Counted from the stretch's first letter, positions 8,448 to 18,413 are shown. The stretch: 64,000 nt of DNA from Chloroflexota bacterium (GCA_029561345.1 JAKQJC010000001.1:124001-188000); one strand, 5' to 3'. Made by a program: numbers and translations. The notes: a model not told the origin generated them from the sequence alone.

Positions 8448-10103
8448 TTAAATCCAGGCCGGGGGTTGATATTCGCCCCAGGTTTTGCGCAGCACGTTGC
8501 AGATTTCGCCGAGGGTGATATTATTTTCCACCATTTCGACAAAGAGCGGCATCAGATTTTCGCTGGTATGGGATGCTTTTTCAAGGCGGGTGAGCAGTTC
8601 GCTGACGCGGACTGCATCGCGGCGCTGACGCAGGTCAGCCAGGCGGGCGCGCTGGGCAGCCTCAATGGAGGGATCCACGCGCAGGCTTTCGAGCTCCAGT
8701 TTTTCTTCCACGGTGAAGGCATTGACGCCCACCACAGTCTGGTCCTTGCTTTCGACGGCGCGCTGGAAAGCATAGGCTGCGCGTTGGATTTCACCCTGCA
8801 TGTAGCCATTTTCAATGGATTTGAGCGCGCCGCCCATGTCATCAATTTTCTTGATGTATTCGTTGGCCTGGTGTTCAATTTCATCGGTGAGGTATTCCAC
8901 CAGATATGAACCGGCCAGGGGATCAATGACATCGGCCACGCCCGATTCGTAGGCGATAATTTGCTGCGTACGCAGCGCCACGCGCACCGATTTCTCCGTG
9001 GGCAGCCAGAGGGCTTCATCCATGGAGTTGGTGTGCAGCGACTGCGTGCCGCCCATGACTGCCGAAAGGGCTTGCAGGGCCACGCGCACCACGTTATTTT
9101 CGGGCTGCTGGGCGGTGAGGGTGGAACCGGCGGTCTGGGTGTGGAAGCGCAGCATCCATGACTTGGGATCCTTGGCGCCAAAACGTTCGCGCATGATGCG
9201 CGCCCACAGACGGCGGGCAGCGCGGAACTTGGCCACTTCTTCCAGGAAATTGTTGTGGGCATTGAAGAAGAAGGAAAGCTGCGAGGCAAATTCATCCACA
9301 TCGAGGCCGCTTTGAATGGCCGCCTGGGCATAGGCAATGGCATTGGCCAGGGTGAAAGCCACTTCCTGCACAGCAGTGGAGCCAGCTTCGCGAATGTGGT
9401 AACCGGAAATGCTGATGGTATTCCAGTTGGGCAGTTCCTTCTTGCAGTACTGGAAGATGTCGGTGATGAGACGCATGGATGGGGTGGGCGGGAAGATATA
9501 GGTGCCGCGGGCCACATATTCCTTGAGCACATCATTTTGAATGGTGCCGCGCAGCTTGCTGGATTCCACGCCCTGTTTTTTGGCCACCGCAATATAGAGG
9601 GCCAGCAGAATGGAAGCGGGGGCATTGATGGTCATGCTGGTGGAAACCTTGTCCAGGGGAATATCCCGGAAAAGAGTCAGCATGTCTTCAAGTGAGGAAA
9701 TGGAGACGCCCACCTTGCCCACTTCGCCAACCGCGACGGCATCATCGGCGTCGTAACCAATCTGGGTGGGCAGGTCAAAGGCCACCGATAAGCCGGTCTG
9801 GCCCTGGTCCAGCAGGAAGCGGTAGCGGCGGTTGGACTCTTCGGCAGAGGCAAAGCCGGCGTACTGGCGCATGGTCCAGAAACGGCCGCGGTACATGGTG
9901 GGCTGGACGCCGCGGGTGAAGGGAAATTCGCCCGGAAAGCCCAGATTCTCCAGGTATTCACCCTCAGCCTGATCAGGGACCATAATGGGGGGTAAGGGGA
10001 TGCCCGAAAGGGTTTTGAACGCTGGCTTGCGCTCAGGGAATTTCCGGGTGGAGGGAAGGTACATTTTTTCTTCCCAGCGTTTATATTCATCATTCAGAGT
10101 CAT
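8448..10103 (-). CDS. Methylmalonyl-CoA mutase, large (catalytic) subunit without B12 domain
   Basis: 551 residues, matching the catalytic chain of two-subunit mutases in archaea and many bacteria; the cobalamin-binding chain is not in this window. Typical segments are [50 protein letters not shown] and [20 protein letters not shown], which bind the CoA ester and line the barrel. It isomerises (R)-methylmalonyl-CoA to succinyl-CoA with adenosylcobalamin. The start ATG 10103 is chosen because GAGG sits 5 bases upstream; GTG 10109 overlaps that site. Confidence 0.93.
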   Translation of the reverse strand: MTLNDEYKRWEEKMYLPSTRKFPERKPAFKTLSGIPLPPIMVPDQAEGEYLENLGFPGEFPFTRGVQPTMYRGRFWTMRQYAGFASAEESNRRYRFLLDQGQTGLSVAFDLPTQIGYDADDAVAVGEVGKVGVSISSLEDMLTLFRDIPLDKVSTSMTINAPASILLALYIAVAKKQGVESSKLRGTIQNDVLKEYVARGTYIFPPTPSMRLITDIFQYCKKELPNWNTISISGYHIREAGSTAVQEVAFTLANAIAYAQAAIQSGLDVDEFASQLSFFFNAHNNFLEEVAKFRAARRLWARIMRERFGAKDPKSWMLRFHTQTAGSTLTAQQPENNVVRVALQALSAVMGGTQSLHTNSMDEALWLPTEKSVRVALRTQQIIAYESGVADVIDPLAGSYLVEYLTDEIEHQANEYIKKIDDMGGALKSIENGYMQGEIQRAAYAFQRAVESKDQTVVGVNAFTVEEKLELESLRVDPSIEAAQRARLADLRQRRDAVRVSELLTRLEKASHTSENLMPLFVEMVENNITLGEICNVLRKTWGEYQPPAWI

Positions 10104-10295
10104 AGCCACCTCGATTTTCGAAATTTGGCCGGCAGATGAGTCATGAAAAAGAGACCGGCGAAAACCATACCACTATCCAGTATACCCCAAGCCGGAAAAA
10201 ATGGGGAAGTGTCGTTATACCGGGTTGATTAAGCAAGGTGTCCTAAAAAGATTAACCGGCTGGTCAGAGTTGAAAAGGTCTGATACAATAACGCT

Positions 10296-11519
10296 ATGTC
10301 TCCATTCCTGCAACTTGCCTTGACTTTGGCGGTGATTTTATTGGCCGCAAAACTGGCTGGCTATGCCAGCACAAAAATTGGGCAGCCCTCCGTGTTGGGT
10401 GAACTGGTGGTGGGTCTGATTTTGGGCCCTTCTCTGCTGGATATCACGCATTTTTCTTTTATCACCGACGCCCACCTGGGAGAAATCATAGCCGAAATGG
10501 GTGAATTGGGTGTGCTGCTGCTGATGTTTGTGGCAGGTTTTGAATTGCATCTTTCAGAGCTGACCAAAAACACACGGGTTTCCGCCCTGTCGGGGTTACT
10601 GGGTGTGGTGGTGCCGGTTCTGGCGGGTTGGGGGGTGGGCCTGGCCGCCGGCATGCCCAATCAAGGGGCGCTCTTTTTGGGTCTGACCATGGGAGCCACC
10701 AGCGTTTCGATTTCTGCCCAAACTTTGATGGAGTTGAAGGTGCTGCGCTCGCGGGTAGGGCTGGGGGTGCTGGGTGCAGCGGTTTTTGATGATATTCTGG
10801 TCATTTTATTGCTTTCGGCTTTTCTGGCTTTGAGCAGCAGCGGCGGCGGGTGGACGGAAGTGCTGGTGATTTTCCTGCGCATGGTGGCTTTTCTGTCGCT
10901 TTCGACGGCGTTTGGCATCTGGCTGCTGCCGCGCCTAATGCACCGGGTGGGACGCATGGGAATTAGCCAGGGCGTGTTGACAACCGCGCTGGTGGTGATG
11001 CTGGCTTATGGACTGCTGGCAGAGCTGCTGGGGGGCATGGCGGCTATTACGGGAACCTTTGTGGCTGGTTTGATGTTCGCGCGTATGCCAGACCGTTCGC
11101 GGCTGGAAGGCGGCCTGCACGCCCTGGCTTACAGCTTTTTTGTGCCGGTTTTCTTTGTCAGCATCGGTCTTTCGATGGATTTGCACCAGCTCAGTGGGGG
11201 GGCCTGGGGGTTGCTGGCGGCGGTTTCAGCGGCAGCAGTTCTGTCAAAGTGGCTGGGCGCCGGCCTGGGTGCGCGTCTGGGTGGTTTCTCATGGCGCGAG
11301 TCTGTTCAGCTGGGCGCCGGCATGATTGGCCGGGGTGAAGTGGGCCTGATTGTGGCGGCCCTGGGCATTCGGCAGGGCCTGGTGGATAATGCCACCTTTT
11401 CGGCTGTGGTGGCAATGATTTTGCTCACCACGCTGATCACCCCGCCGCTGCTGCGGGCTTTGTTTAAAACTTCTGGACCATCAGAAGGTCAAAAAGCGGT
11501 TCAAAGCCGCTCCCAATAA
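10296..11519 (+). CDS. CPA2-family cation:proton antiporter (Kef/NapA-like)
   Basis: 407 residues with 12-13 membrane segments. GQPSVLGELVVGLILGPSLL near the N-terminus, the segment GATSVSISAQTLMELK, and GRGEVGLIVAALGIRQGLV near the end are typical of Na+(K+)/H+ exchangers of the CPA2 family. There is no C-terminal TrkA-N domain, so it is the short type. A small P-II-like gene follows after 9 bases and may regulate it. Confidence 0.88.
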   Translation: MSPFLQLALTLAVILLAAKLAGYASTKIGQPSVLGELVVGLILGPSLLDITHFSFITDAHLGEIIAEMGELGVLLLMFVAGFELHLSELTKNTRVSALSGLLGVVVPVLAGWGVGLAAGMPNQGALFLGLTMGATSVSISAQTLMELKVLRSRVGLGVLGAAVFDDILVILLLSAFLALSSSGGGWTEVLVIFLRMVAFLSLSTAFGIWLLPRLMHRVGRMGISQGVLTTALVVMLAYGLLAELLGGMAAITGTFVAGLMFARMPDRSRLEGGLHALAYSFFVPVFFVSIGLSMDLHQLSGGAWGLLAAVSAAAVLSKWLGAGLGARLGGFSWRESVQLGAGMIGRGEVGLIVAALGIRQGLVDNATFSAVVAMILLTTLITPPLLRALFKTSGPSEGQKAVQSRSQ

Positions 11520-11528
11520 GGAGTCACC

Positions 11529-11894
11529 ATGTTCTTTGTGCTGCTCGTTCTGCATGATCCATCACTGATGAATGATATTTTACTTGGCTGGCGAGAAGCC
11601 GGGGCTGACGGGGCGACCATTTTGCCCAGCACCGGTCCGGGGCGACTGAGCCAGGAAATGGCTTTGCGGGATGACTTTCCCCTGTTTCCGGACCTGAGCG
11701 ATTTTCTGGATAACGAAACCGACCAGAACCGCACCCTGTTCACGGTGGTGAAGGATGAGGCTGCGGTGGATAAGGTGGTGGCTGCCACCCAGGCGGTGAC
11801 GGGCGACCTGGAAGAACCCAATACAGGGATTCTGGTGGTGCTTCCGGTGTTACGGGCTTACGGGCTGCACCGCCGGCGGAAGGAAGAAGGGTAA
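11529..11894 (+). CDS. Small protein, probable P-II-like fold
   Basis: 121 residues. The layout (hydrophobic first strand MFFVLLVLHDPSLMNDILLGW, a GADGATIL turn, central TLFTVVKDEAAVDKVVAAT and a GILVVLPVLRAYGL end) resembles P-II-like ferredoxin-fold proteins that sense nucleotides. AAGGAG is 5 bases upstream of ATG 11529, and the antiporter ends 9 bases before. In similar arrangements small P-II-like proteins control membrane transporters, which is the inferred role here. No uridylylation site is recognised. Confidence 0.6.
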   Translation: MFFVLLVLHDPSLMNDILLGWREAGADGATILPSTGPGRLSQEMALRDDFPLFPDLSDFLDNETDQNRTLFTVVKDEAAVDKVVAATQAVTGDLEEPNTGILVVLPVLRAYGLHRRRKEEG

Positions 11895-12177
11895 AAAGCG
11901 CACTGCTTTGACTGGACCGGATCAGAACAGACACCCAAAGGCACAGCGCCTTCCGTGAATCGGAAGGCACTGTGCCTTAAGCGGCAACAGGTGGGTTTAA
12001 CCGCAGTAATCTGATGGGAGCAACCACGAGCCGGTCAATGGCTTCGAAATGTTCGCGTTTCTCCAGAAGGTGCATAACTGACGCCTTGTGCTGCAATTCA
12101 GCTCAGGTATAATAAAGATCGCCTAAAGGATAGCAATTGAGCGTTTAATTCTTGTGATAAGGCAGCGTGGTATTTTA
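11895..12177. other. Intergenic region with one hairpin and a possible gene remnant
   Basis: The stretch holds the hairpin listed at 11938-11978. It also has a short minus-strand open frame, 11977-12096 (about 39 codons from TTG, 32 from ATG 12075), whose stop codon touches the hairpin. It reads like the C-terminal end of a larger protein but matches nothing I recognise. No other feature is seen. Confidence 0.4.
11938..11978. terminator. 18-bp hairpin, possible terminator without U-tract
   Basis: AAGGCACAGCGCCTTCCG (11938-11955), 5-base loop, then the reverse complement with one C-A mismatch (11961-11978). It follows the antiporter/P-II operon. No T-run on either side, so termination is uncertain. 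Confidence 0.5.
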
Positions 12178-12924
12178 ATGTGGCAGCAACATGTCGTTGT
12201 GAATAAAGATAAAGAACCAACCACCAGAGATTGGTTGAAATTTGGCCTGGCGGGGCTGCTGGTTGTTGGACTGGTTATTTTGTTTCTGATATTTAAAGTT
12301 GAGAAAGAAATGCCTTTGACGATTGAGCCGCCGCTGACCTGGCATGCGATTACGCCCGGAAAAACCTCCCAGAGCGCGGTGATCCGCATTCTGGGTGCGC
12401 CGGATAAGGTGAACAGGGTTGAGGGGTACGAAAGCATCATCTATCAATCGCGGGCTGATTTGGCCTGGGAACAGGTGCAGGTGGTTTTTGACCTGGATGC
12501 AGATGCGCATGTGCTGGGAATTTTATTGACCTCTAACGGGACAGCCGGCGAAAAGGCTTATTCTTTCAGCCAGATTCTCAAGCAGTTTGGCGCACCGGCG
12601 ATGGTTTTATGGGGAGATAAGCCTTATGTTCGTTTTTTGGGCTGGCCCAATCGCGGATTGGGATTGAGTGTGATGGTCACGCCAAAAACGGGTGACACAG
12701 CAAAAACTTACGCAGATGTCAAAAATTACCGGGTGTTTATTTTCCAACCGGAAAGCCTTGAGGAATTGAAAAAAATGGATTGGTTGTGCTGCCGCTTCGA
12801 CGGTATTCAACTCTGGTCGGATAATAATAAATTTCTTCAGGGTAGAAGCAATACCCCGGATGTCTATTTGCAGGACCCCTTTGATTGGAACAGCCTTATT
12901 AAAGCTGCGCCGGATGCCCAGTGA
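12178..12924 (+). CDS. Membrane-anchored protein with a BamE/SmpA-like segment, function unknown
   Basis: 248 residues from ATG 12178 (an in-frame GTG at 12154 is possible; neither has a strong ribosome site). One membrane helix lies near residues 22-40 (LAGLLVVGLVILFLIFKV), and the rest is outside the cytoplasm. The segment ITPGKTSQSAVIRILGAPDKV recalls the repeat of BamE/SmpA-type folds, a common fold of exported small domains. The C-terminal half is not recognised. It stands alone between the antiporter operon and rplI. Confidence 0.6.
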   Translation: MWQQHVVVNKDKEPTTRDWLKFGLAGLLVVGLVILFLIFKVEKEMPLTIEPPLTWHAITPGKTSQSAVIRILGAPDKVNRVEGYESIIYQSRADLAWEQVQVVFDLDADAHVLGILLTSNGTAGEKAYSFSQILKQFGAPAMVLWGDKPYVRFLGWPNRGLGLSVMVTPKTGDTAKTYADVKNYRVFIFQPESLEELKKMDWLCCRFDGIQLWSDNNKFLQGRSNTPDVYLQDPFDWNSLIKAAPDAQ

Positions 12925-13000
12925 TGGTGCGAAAAACAACGAGGCTATGACTTTTTCCGCCCATTTTGATATGAGTAAAAAAATAAAAAATAAATCGTGG

Positions 13001-13029
13001 TTGACAGGCTGCGGGAGGTCTGGTAGAAT
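13001..13029 (+). promoter_or_regulatory. Strong sigma70-type promoter of rplI
   Basis: TTGACA (13001-13006), a 17-bp spacer, TAGAAT (13024-13029); start of transcription expected near 13036, about 58 bp before the rplI start. Confidence 0.8.
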
Positions 13030-13093
13030 GATCTGCCGGAACGTTGTACCCTTCGTTCCTAGAAAAAAATACTTTTATGAAAGGGCTTGAAAA

Positions 13094-13603
13094 ATGAAAG
13101 TTCTGTTGATCAAAGACGTGTATAAACTGGGTCGTGCTGGTGATGTGAAGCGCGTGGCCGATGGCTATGGCCGCAACTTCCTCATGCCCCAGGGCCTGGC
13201 CGTGCTGGCCACTCCCGGCGCTCTGCGTCAGGTTGAAACCATCCGCACCAAGGCCACTGCCCGCCGCGCCGCTCTGAACAATGAGATGGGCAGTGTCGCT
13301 GAAGTTCTGGGCAAGCTGACCATTGGTTTCGCCAGCAAAGCCGGCGAAACGGGCAAACTCTACGGCTCCATCACTTCCCAGATGATTGCTGAAGAAATCG
13401 AACGCCGCACCGGCATCAAAGTGGAACGCCGCCAGGTGGAAGTCCAGCCAATCCGTGTTCTGGGCGAACATTCTGCTCACGTCCGCCTCACCGTGGATCT
13501 GACCCCCGTGGTCAAAGTCCTGGTTTACCGCGAAGGCGAAACCCCCGCTGCCCTGGTTGAAAAACCTGTGGCTGCCCCGGCTGCCGAACCCGCCGCCGAG
13601 TAA
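13094..13603 (+). CDS. rplI: 50S ribosomal protein L9
   Basis: 169 residues. The N-terminal domain (MKVLLIKDVYKLGRAGDVKRVADGYGRNFLMP) is the canonical L9 signature, followed by the long connecting helix and the C-terminal domain (GKLYGSITSQMIAEEI). L9 binds domain V of 23S rRNA near the L1 stalk. Compared with the usual 148-150 residues there is an Ala/Pro/Glu-rich tail of about 20 residues (AAPAAEPAAE). The gene is monocistronic: it has its own promoter and a Rho-independent terminator. Confidence 0.95.
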   Translation: MKVLLIKDVYKLGRAGDVKRVADGYGRNFLMPQGLAVLATPGALRQVETIRTKATARRAALNNEMGSVAEVLGKLTIGFASKAGETGKLYGSITSQMIAEEIERRTGIKVERRQVEVQPIRVLGEHSAHVRLTVDLTPVVKVLVYREGETPAALVEKPVAAPAAEPAAE

Positions 13604-13630
13604 GCGCGGATCAGCTTCCGGTCCAATAAG

Positions 13631-13675
13631 CCAGCCTGAACGGCATCAGCCGGGCAGGCTGGTTTGTTTTTTTTT
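13631..13675 (+). terminator. Rho-independent terminator of rplI
   Basis: Stem CCAGCCTG (13631-13638) pairs with CAGGCTGG (13655-13662), followed at once by a T-rich run TTTGTTTTTTTTT (13663-13675). Confidence 0.9.
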
Positions 13676-13787
13676 CCTGTGTTCGGGTCTGCGGCTGCTG
13701 ATTGCTGCTGACTTGCGGTATAATGGGCAGCAAATGAATCACGATGCCCCCTTTCACAGCCAGAAGGCTGGTTAAGAGCGAGTAAGC

Positions 13788-15287
13788 ATGTCTTCTCAAA
13801 TGAATTTTGCCAGAGTTGGCGCGCGGCTGAAGGCCGCGCGAGAAAAACGCGGACTGAGCCAGGATGAAGTGGCCCGCACCCTCCACATTCGCCTGAATAT
13901 TTTGCAGGCGATGGAGGCTGACCGCTGGGAGGCGCTGACTTCGGCGGTGCAGGCGCGCGGGTTTTTACGCCTTTATGCCGGGCTGCTGGAACTGGATCTT
14001 TCAGCCCCGGAAGAAGCTGCGCTGGTTGTGCCGGAACCGGTCAACGAAACGCCTGCCATCACGCAGGAAGCACCCCGGATCGAAGTACCGGTGCCAGAAC
14101 CTGCTGTGATGCCTGATATTGAAGCTGCCCCGGGTAAAGACGCGGATATCCCGGCCGAAGCGGCGGCTGAGCCTGAGGAGCCCTTCGAAGCCGGCCTGCC
14201 TGAACCTGAGACGGCGCCAGAGCCGCAGCCGAAACCATCCCTCAGGGCTCACTTTGAAACTGCTCCTGCGGCAAAAACGGGCGGCCCGCGCACTTCGCGC
14301 CAGATTTTTCAAGAGATCGGGCAGCAGCTCCGCGACCGGCGTGAATTCCTGGGTCTGACCCTGGAAGATGTGGAAGTTCACACGCATCTGCGCCAACGCT
14401 ATCTGGTGGCGCTGGAAAAGGGCGATTTAAGCGACCTGCCTTCGACGGTGCAGGGCAGGGGCATGTTGAAAAACTATGCCCTGTATCTGAACCTCAATGA
14501 GGATGATATTCTTTTGAATTATGCCGAGGGTTTACAGCTGAACCTGGCCGAAGTGCGCGGTATTCACAGCCGCCCGCCAGCTCGCCAGCAGCTTGAAGTG
14601 AAACCTGAGCAGCAGGTGGCCCAGCCGCGCGGTCTGATGGCGACCCAGTGGAAGCGGCTGCTCTCACCAGACCTGATTTTCGGCAGCCTGTTGATTATCA
14701 CCTTCATCGTGTTTATTATTTGGAGCGCCACGCAGGTGATGGCTTTGCAAAATCAGCAAGGGATTCAGCCCACGGTTGTTTCACTCTCTGAGGCGCTTTC
14801 CAACACGGAGGCAGCCTCTACCAGCGTAGGCCTGACGCCTGCTGTTACCAGCACGGCAGATTCCAACAACGGACCGCAACCGACGCCCACTCTTGCGCCG
14901 CCAGTGGTGGGAGAAACCCCCGATGTGCAGGCGCAGGAGACCCCCTCCGGCGCCATAAATCTGTTTCTGGTGGCCCGTCAGCGCATCTGGCTGCGGGTGA
15001 TTGTGGACGGGCAGCCGCAGTTCAGCGGGCGAACCACGGCCGGCAGCAGCTATACTTTCGCCGGCGAAGATCAGATCGAAGTGATCACCGGCAATGCGGC
15101 TGCCCTGCAAATTTTCTTTAACCAGGAAGATCAGGGCAGCCTGGGAGGGATGGGTGAAGCCGTTGACCTGACGTTCACCGTCAACGGATTGATCCGGCCA
15201 ACACCCAAGCCCACAGCAACCCCGCAAGCCACTGCGACGCCTGCGCCGCAAAGCACGCCCCAGGTCACCCCTACGCCGGGGAACTGA
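13788..15287 (+). CDS. RodZ-like protein with two N-terminal HTH domains and DUF4115
   Basis: 499 residues. Two helix-turn-helix (HTH_25) domains lie at about residues 8-65 (LKAAREKRGLSQDEVARTLHI) and 175-235 (LRDRREFLGLTLEDVEVHTHL), separated by a Pro/Glu-rich linker. One membrane helix is at 295-317, followed by a Thr/Pro-rich linker, a DUF4115-type beta domain (about 385-470, RQRIWLRVIVDGQ) and a Pro/Thr-rich tail. RodZ links MreB to cell-wall synthesis in rods. Two HTH copies instead of one are unusual. A TATAAT sequence at 13719-13724 may be its -10 box. Confidence 0.85.
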   Translation: MSSQMNFARVGARLKAAREKRGLSQDEVARTLHIRLNILQAMEADRWEALTSAVQARGFLRLYAGLLELDLSAPEEAALVVPEPVNETPAITQEAPRIEVPVPEPAVMPDIEAAPGKDADIPAEAAAEPEEPFEAGLPEPETAPEPQPKPSLRAHFETAPAAKTGGPRTSRQIFQEIGQQLRDRREFLGLTLEDVEVHTHLRQRYLVALEKGDLSDLPSTVQGRGMLKNYALYLNLNEDDILLNYAEGLQLNLAEVRGIHSRPPARQQLEVKPEQQVAQPRGLMATQWKRLLSPDLIFGSLLIITFIVFIIWSATQVMALQNQQGIQPTVVSLSEALSNTEAASTSVGLTPAVTSTADSNNGPQPTPTLAPPVVGETPDVQAQETPSGAINLFLVARQRIWLRVIVDGQPQFSGRTTAGSSYTFAGEDQIEVITGNAAALQIFFNQEDQGSLGGMGEAVDLTFTVNGLIRPTPKPTATPQATATPAPQSTPQVTPTPGN

Positions 15288-15324
15288 TCGTTTAGAAATT
15301 GACTCGTTTATGATGGGCTTTTAG

Positions 15325-16674
15325 ATGCACAAAAAACAAACTTTTTATCTCGTTTCGCTGGGCTGCGCCAAAAACACGGTGGATTCAGATTCGATGGCGG
15401 CCTTGATGGAAGAAGACGGCTGGCAGGCCGTTGAAACGCCGCAGCAGGCTGAAGTGATGCTGGTGAACACCTGCGGGTTCATCGGACCGGCGCGGGAGGA
15501 GTCTTATGCTATGCTGCGCGATCTGGCTGCTGAGAAAAAACGCGGCCAGATTTTGATCGCTGCAGGCTGCCTGACGGAACGTTACCGCGAACAGGTGGTG
15601 ACCGAAGTGCCGCAAATTGACGGCATTTTGGGGACGCGGCGCTGGATGGATGTGGTGGATGTGGTGCGGGCGGCGCGCGAGCGCGGCCGCAAGGGCACCA
15701 TTTATCACCTGCCGGAGAATGCTTTGACGGTGGGCACGGACGAGAAAAATGTGCTGCGCGCCGCCATTCAGGGCAGCAGTGCCTATTTAAAGATCGCCGA
15801 CGGCTGCCGGCGGCCGTGCGCTTTCTGCGCCATCCCGTTGATCAAGGGCACGCTGGTGAGCCGCCCGATGGAAGATATTTTGGGCGAGGCTGAAATTTTG
15901 GCTGATGAGGGGGTTAAGGAACTGATGCTGATTGCCCAGGACACCACCGATTACGGTCATGATCTGGGCATGAAGGACGGCCTGGCCGAACTGCTGGATC
16001 AACTGACCCAGCGGGTGCCTGAAATTCCCTGGATTCGCATCCTTTACACTTATCCTGGGTATGTCACTGACCGGCTGATAGACCTGATGGCCAGCCGACC
16101 GCAGATTTTACCCTACCTGGATATCCCCCTGCAGCATGCTCATCCCGAGACCCTAAAAAGAATGAAGCGTCCGGCCGATATGGACTGGGTGCGGCGCACC
16201 CTGAATAAAATGCGCCAATCCATTCCCGGCCTGGCGCTGCGCACCACGCTGATTGTGGGTTATCCGGGTGAGACGGAAGAGGAATTTAAGACTCTGCTCG
16301 ATTTTGTTAAAGAAACCCGTTTTGATCACCTTGGCGCTTTCACCTTCTCGTTTGAGCCTGGCACGGCCAGCGAAACCCTGGGAGACACGATCCCGCAGGA
16401 AGTGAAAGAAGCCCGCCTGCACGAATTGATGACCCTGCAGGAGGGTATTTCGTTGGCGCGCTGCCAGAGCCTGATCGGCAAACGCATGGAAGTGCTGATT
16501 GAGGGGCAGGACAAGGCCATCAGCGTGGGACGCTCGTACCGCGACGCGCCAGAAATTGACGGTCTGGTGATTGTGGAAGGGGTGGCCGAGGTGGGCTCAA
16601 TGGTGCCGGTGATGATCACCGGGGCGATGACGCATGACCTGGTGGGCTCTCTGGTTTCTGAAGGGGCAGGATGA
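15325..16674 (+). CDS. rimO: Ribosomal protein S12 methylthiotransferase RimO
   Basis: 449 residues with the three MTTase domains: N-terminal UPF0004 domain (LVSLGCAKNTVDSDSM, VNTCGFI, AAGCLTERY) with three cysteines for the auxiliary cluster, the radical SAM cluster DGCRRPCAFCAIP, and a C-terminal TRAM-like domain. RimO adds a methylthio group to Asp89 of S12. Its last 4 bases overlap the next gene (ATGA), so they are translationally coupled though unrelated. Confidence 0.93.
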   Translation: MHKKQTFYLVSLGCAKNTVDSDSMAALMEEDGWQAVETPQQAEVMLVNTCGFIGPAREESYAMLRDLAAEKKRGQILIAAGCLTERYREQVVTEVPQIDGILGTRRWMDVVDVVRAARERGRKGTIYHLPENALTVGTDEKNVLRAAIQGSSAYLKIADGCRRPCAFCAIPLIKGTLVSRPMEDILGEAEILADEGVKELMLIAQDTTDYGHDLGMKDGLAELLDQLTQRVPEIPWIRILYTYPGYVTDRLIDLMASRPQILPYLDIPLQHAHPETLKRMKRPADMDWVRRTLNKMRQSIPGLALRTTLIVGYPGETEEEFKTLLDFVKETRFDHLGAFTFSFEPGTASETLGDTIPQEVKEARLHELMTLQEGISLARCQSLIGKRMEVLIEGQDKAISVGRSYRDAPEIDGLVIVEGVAEVGSMVPVMITGAMTHDLVGSLVSEGAG

Positions 16675-18212
16675 GCCATTTCGAGCGTGCGGCCCTGATC
16701 ATCTGCCTGGCGGCGGTGGCTGTCACTGCCTGGATAGGCGCGACTTACTTCGAGCGCATGGCGCACCTGGAAGATGAGATGGCTTATGTCTGGCAGGCAG
16801 AGCTGATTACGGCGGGAAAGATCAAAATTGAGTCGCCGCCCTGCCCGGAATGTTTCCTCTGGCCGTTTGTGGTGGATTATCAGGGTTACCGCTTTGGAAA
16901 ATACCCCATTGCCTGGCCGGTGGTGCTGGCTTTTGGCATGAAGCTGGGAATCCGCGAACTGGTCAACCCACTGCTGGCAGCGCTGGGCGTGTGGCTGACC
17001 TACCGGCTGGGGCGTAAACTTTTTGGCGAATGGATCGGACTGCTTTCGGCGGCGTTAATGGTCACTTCGCCTTTCTTTTTGCTTAATTCCAGTTCGCTGC
17101 TTTCACATCCGCTGACTTTGTTTCTGACGCTGGCCTTTGTGCTGGCCTGGCTGGATCTGACGGGGACTTCCCTGCCAGCACCGCGCTGGCTGCTGACGGC
17201 TGCGGCCGGCGGCAGCCTGGGCCTGCTGGCCATCTCGCGCCCGCTGACGGGGGTGGGGGTGGCGCTGCCTTTTGCACTGCACGGACTGTGGATGCTGGTG
17301 AGGGGAAACAAGGCGCAGCGGCTGAGCGTGATGGGGGTGGGGTTGATTACCCTGGCGATCTGCGGACTGCACCCGTTATGGCAGGCAGTGCTCACTGGCG
17401 ACCCTACGCTGAACCCGTATACCCTCTGGTGGCCCTATGACAAAATTGGTTTTGGCCCTGGCGTGGGTGTTACCAAGGAAGGGCATAACCTGGAGCTGGC
17501 CGTGTTGAACACCAAATTCAGCCTCCAGATTGGGCTGCAGGATCTGTTTGGCTGGGGCACCTTTTCATGGATTTTTATCCCCTTTGGCCTGTGGGCGGCG
17601 CGGAAAGATGGCAAAACCCTGCTGGCGGCCAGCGTGCTGCCGTCGCTGATTCTCACCTATATGCTGTATTGGATTGGCGCCTGGGTTTTTGGCCCGCGGT
17701 ATTATTACGAAGGCATTTATGCGGCGGTTATACTCACGGCGGCAGGGATGGGCTGGCTGGCCAACCTGGCCATCCGCGAAGCCCTGCCCTGGACGGGTCT
17801 GAACCTGCGCTCAAGGCTTTACCGTCAGGTGGGGATTCCGGCAATCTTGATTGGCCTGGTGTTTCTGAACCTGCAATTTTACCTGCCGCCCCGGCTGGAG
17901 ATGATGAAGGGATTATATGGGGTCTCGCGCGCTCACACGGCGCCATTTTTGACACCCGAAGCGCAGGCGCTGACTCCGGCGATTGTGATTGTGCATACTG
18001 AAAAACAGTGGATTGAATACGGCACGCTGATTGAAATGGAGACGCCGTTTCTGGATACACCGTTCATTTTCATCAAAAACCGGGCAGACGAACGCAACCA
18101 GCTTGTGCTGGATGCCTTTCCAGAACGCACGGTGATCCACTACTATCCTTCGGAACCCTATCGTTTTTATGTGGTGCGGCGGCCAGGACCGGGAGAAATG
18201 CCAGCTCAGTGA
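16671..18212 (+). CDS. GT39/ArnT-like membrane glycosyltransferase
   Basis: 513 residues with about 10-12 membrane segments. The first outside loop has HLEDEMAYVWQAELI, the acidic pair expected for catalysis in polyprenyl-phosphate-sugar-dependent PMT/ArnT-like transferases (GT-C fold), followed by a GKYPIAWPVVLAFG re-entrant-type segment. The acceptor is unknown (protein, lipid or wall polymer). The donor could be made by the DPM1-like enzyme at 6557. The start overlaps the rimO stop. Confidence 0.72.
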   Translation: MSHFERAALIICLAAVAVTAWIGATYFERMAHLEDEMAYVWQAELITAGKIKIESPPCPECFLWPFVVDYQGYRFGKYPIAWPVVLAFGMKLGIRELVNPLLAALGVWLTYRLGRKLFGEWIGLLSAALMVTSPFFLLNSSSLLSHPLTLFLTLAFVLAWLDLTGTSLPAPRWLLTAAAGGSLGLLAISRPLTGVGVALPFALHGLWMLVRGNKAQRLSVMGVGLITLAICGLHPLWQAVLTGDPTLNPYTLWWPYDKIGFGPGVGVTKEGHNLELAVLNTKFSLQIGLQDLFGWGTFSWIFIPFGLWAARKDGKTLLAASVLPSLILTYMLYWIGAWVFGPRYYYEGIYAAVILTAAGMGWLANLAIREALPWTGLNLRSRLYRQVGIPAILIGLVFLNLQFYLPPRLEMMKGLYGVSRAHTAPFLTPEAQALTPAIVIVHTEKQWIEYGTLIEMETPFLDTPFIFIKNRADERNQLVLDAFPERTVIHYYPSEPYRFYVVRRPGPGEMPAQ

Positions 18213-18217
18213 AAAGC

Positions 18218-18246
18218 AAACCCTCTTTTGCCTCAAAAGGGTTTTT
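18218..18246 (+). terminator. Rho-independent terminator after the GT39 gene
   Basis: AAACCCTCTTTTG pairs with CAAAAGGGTTT around a 3-base loop, with a 2-base bulge on the left arm, and ends in TTTTT. Confidence 0.7.
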
Positions 18247-18413
18247 ATGCCGGAAAGGGGAAAAAAAGGAAAGGTTTCTGTGCTTATGAAGCAAAGCTGC
18301 GCTGGCAAGGTGACTTAAAGCGTGCAAACATCATCCAAAATACCCGTGAAAGCTGGGGGATAGGATGATATACTGCTTTTATTATCAACCACCATTTTTA
18401 ACAGGAGTAAGCC

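Noticed and set aside
11977..12096. Short minus-strand frame, possible gene remnant
   Set aside because: Only about 39 codons, no recognised family, and no upstream continuation in any frame; mentioned under the intergenic entry only.
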